A stretch of 5,974 bases of DNA. Source: Rhodothermota bacterium (lineage in GTDB: Bacteria; Hydrogenedentota; Hydrogenedentia; Hydrogenedentales; GCA-2746185). The notes beneath the pieces were generated by a model that was not told where the DNA came from, did not search any database, and worked only from the letters and a program-made list of their open reading frames with translations. The stretch lies in the NCBI GenBank assembly GCA_009885415.1, contig VFKU01000072.1:1-5974 (forward strand), given 5' to 3'. Shown here piece after piece: positions 5,951 to 5,974 of the stretch; positions within the stretch are counted from its first letter, which is position 1; each line of letters opens with the position of its first letter. Made by a program: the position numbers and the translations under genes.

Positions 5951-5974
5951 GACACGACCGCCCGTATCCTGCGC

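Overview
The window is GC-rich bacterial chromosomal DNA holding five protein genes. Two lie on the minus strand at the left: a 3'-truncated dCTP deaminase (dcd) and a secreted beta-sandwich protein. Three lie on the plus strand: nrdR, a large divergent NrdD-like gene, and a PQQ-dependent dehydrogenase. I see no rRNA, tRNA, CRISPR array, transposase or integrase. The secreted LamG/DUF1080-like protein and the soluble glucose-dehydrogenase-type quinoprotein suggest an environmental, aerobic-capable Gram-negative heterotroph. Planctomycetota or a related PVC or candidate-phylum lineage is my guess, but nothing here fixes the taxonomy.

Layout: dcd (1-429, minus, C-terminus cut by the window edge) follows the secreted-protein gene (466-1128, minus) by 36 nt and may share its transcript. 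The interval 1129-1306 is a divergent promoter region. On its plus strand it carries a good sigma70-type promoter (TTGACG, 17 bp, TACATT). A 12-of-16 match to the NrdR-box consensus sits on the predicted transcription start, which suggests autoregulation of nrdR (1307-1756). After 102 nt comes the 683-codon NrdD-like gene (1859-3910), and after another 63 nt the 652-codon quinoprotein gene (3974-5932). A perfect GC-rich inverted repeat follows the last stop codon.

The most interesting object is the 683-aa protein. It has an intact-looking N-terminal ATP-cone (the dATP/ATP sensor fold also present in NrdR) joined to a body that follows the class III (anaerobic) ribonucleotide reductase NrdD. 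By eye, the active-site cysteine positions are Ser and Phe/Ile, the conserved IHIHD motif is altered, and the zinc-ribbon and glycyl-radical C-terminus is absent. It reads as a full-length, non-decaying pseudoenzyme next to nrdR, and could be a nucleotide-sensing partner rather than a reductase. With dcd nearby, three of the five genes concern deoxynucleotide supply. The quinoprotein and the secreted beta-sandwich protein appear functionally unrelated to them.
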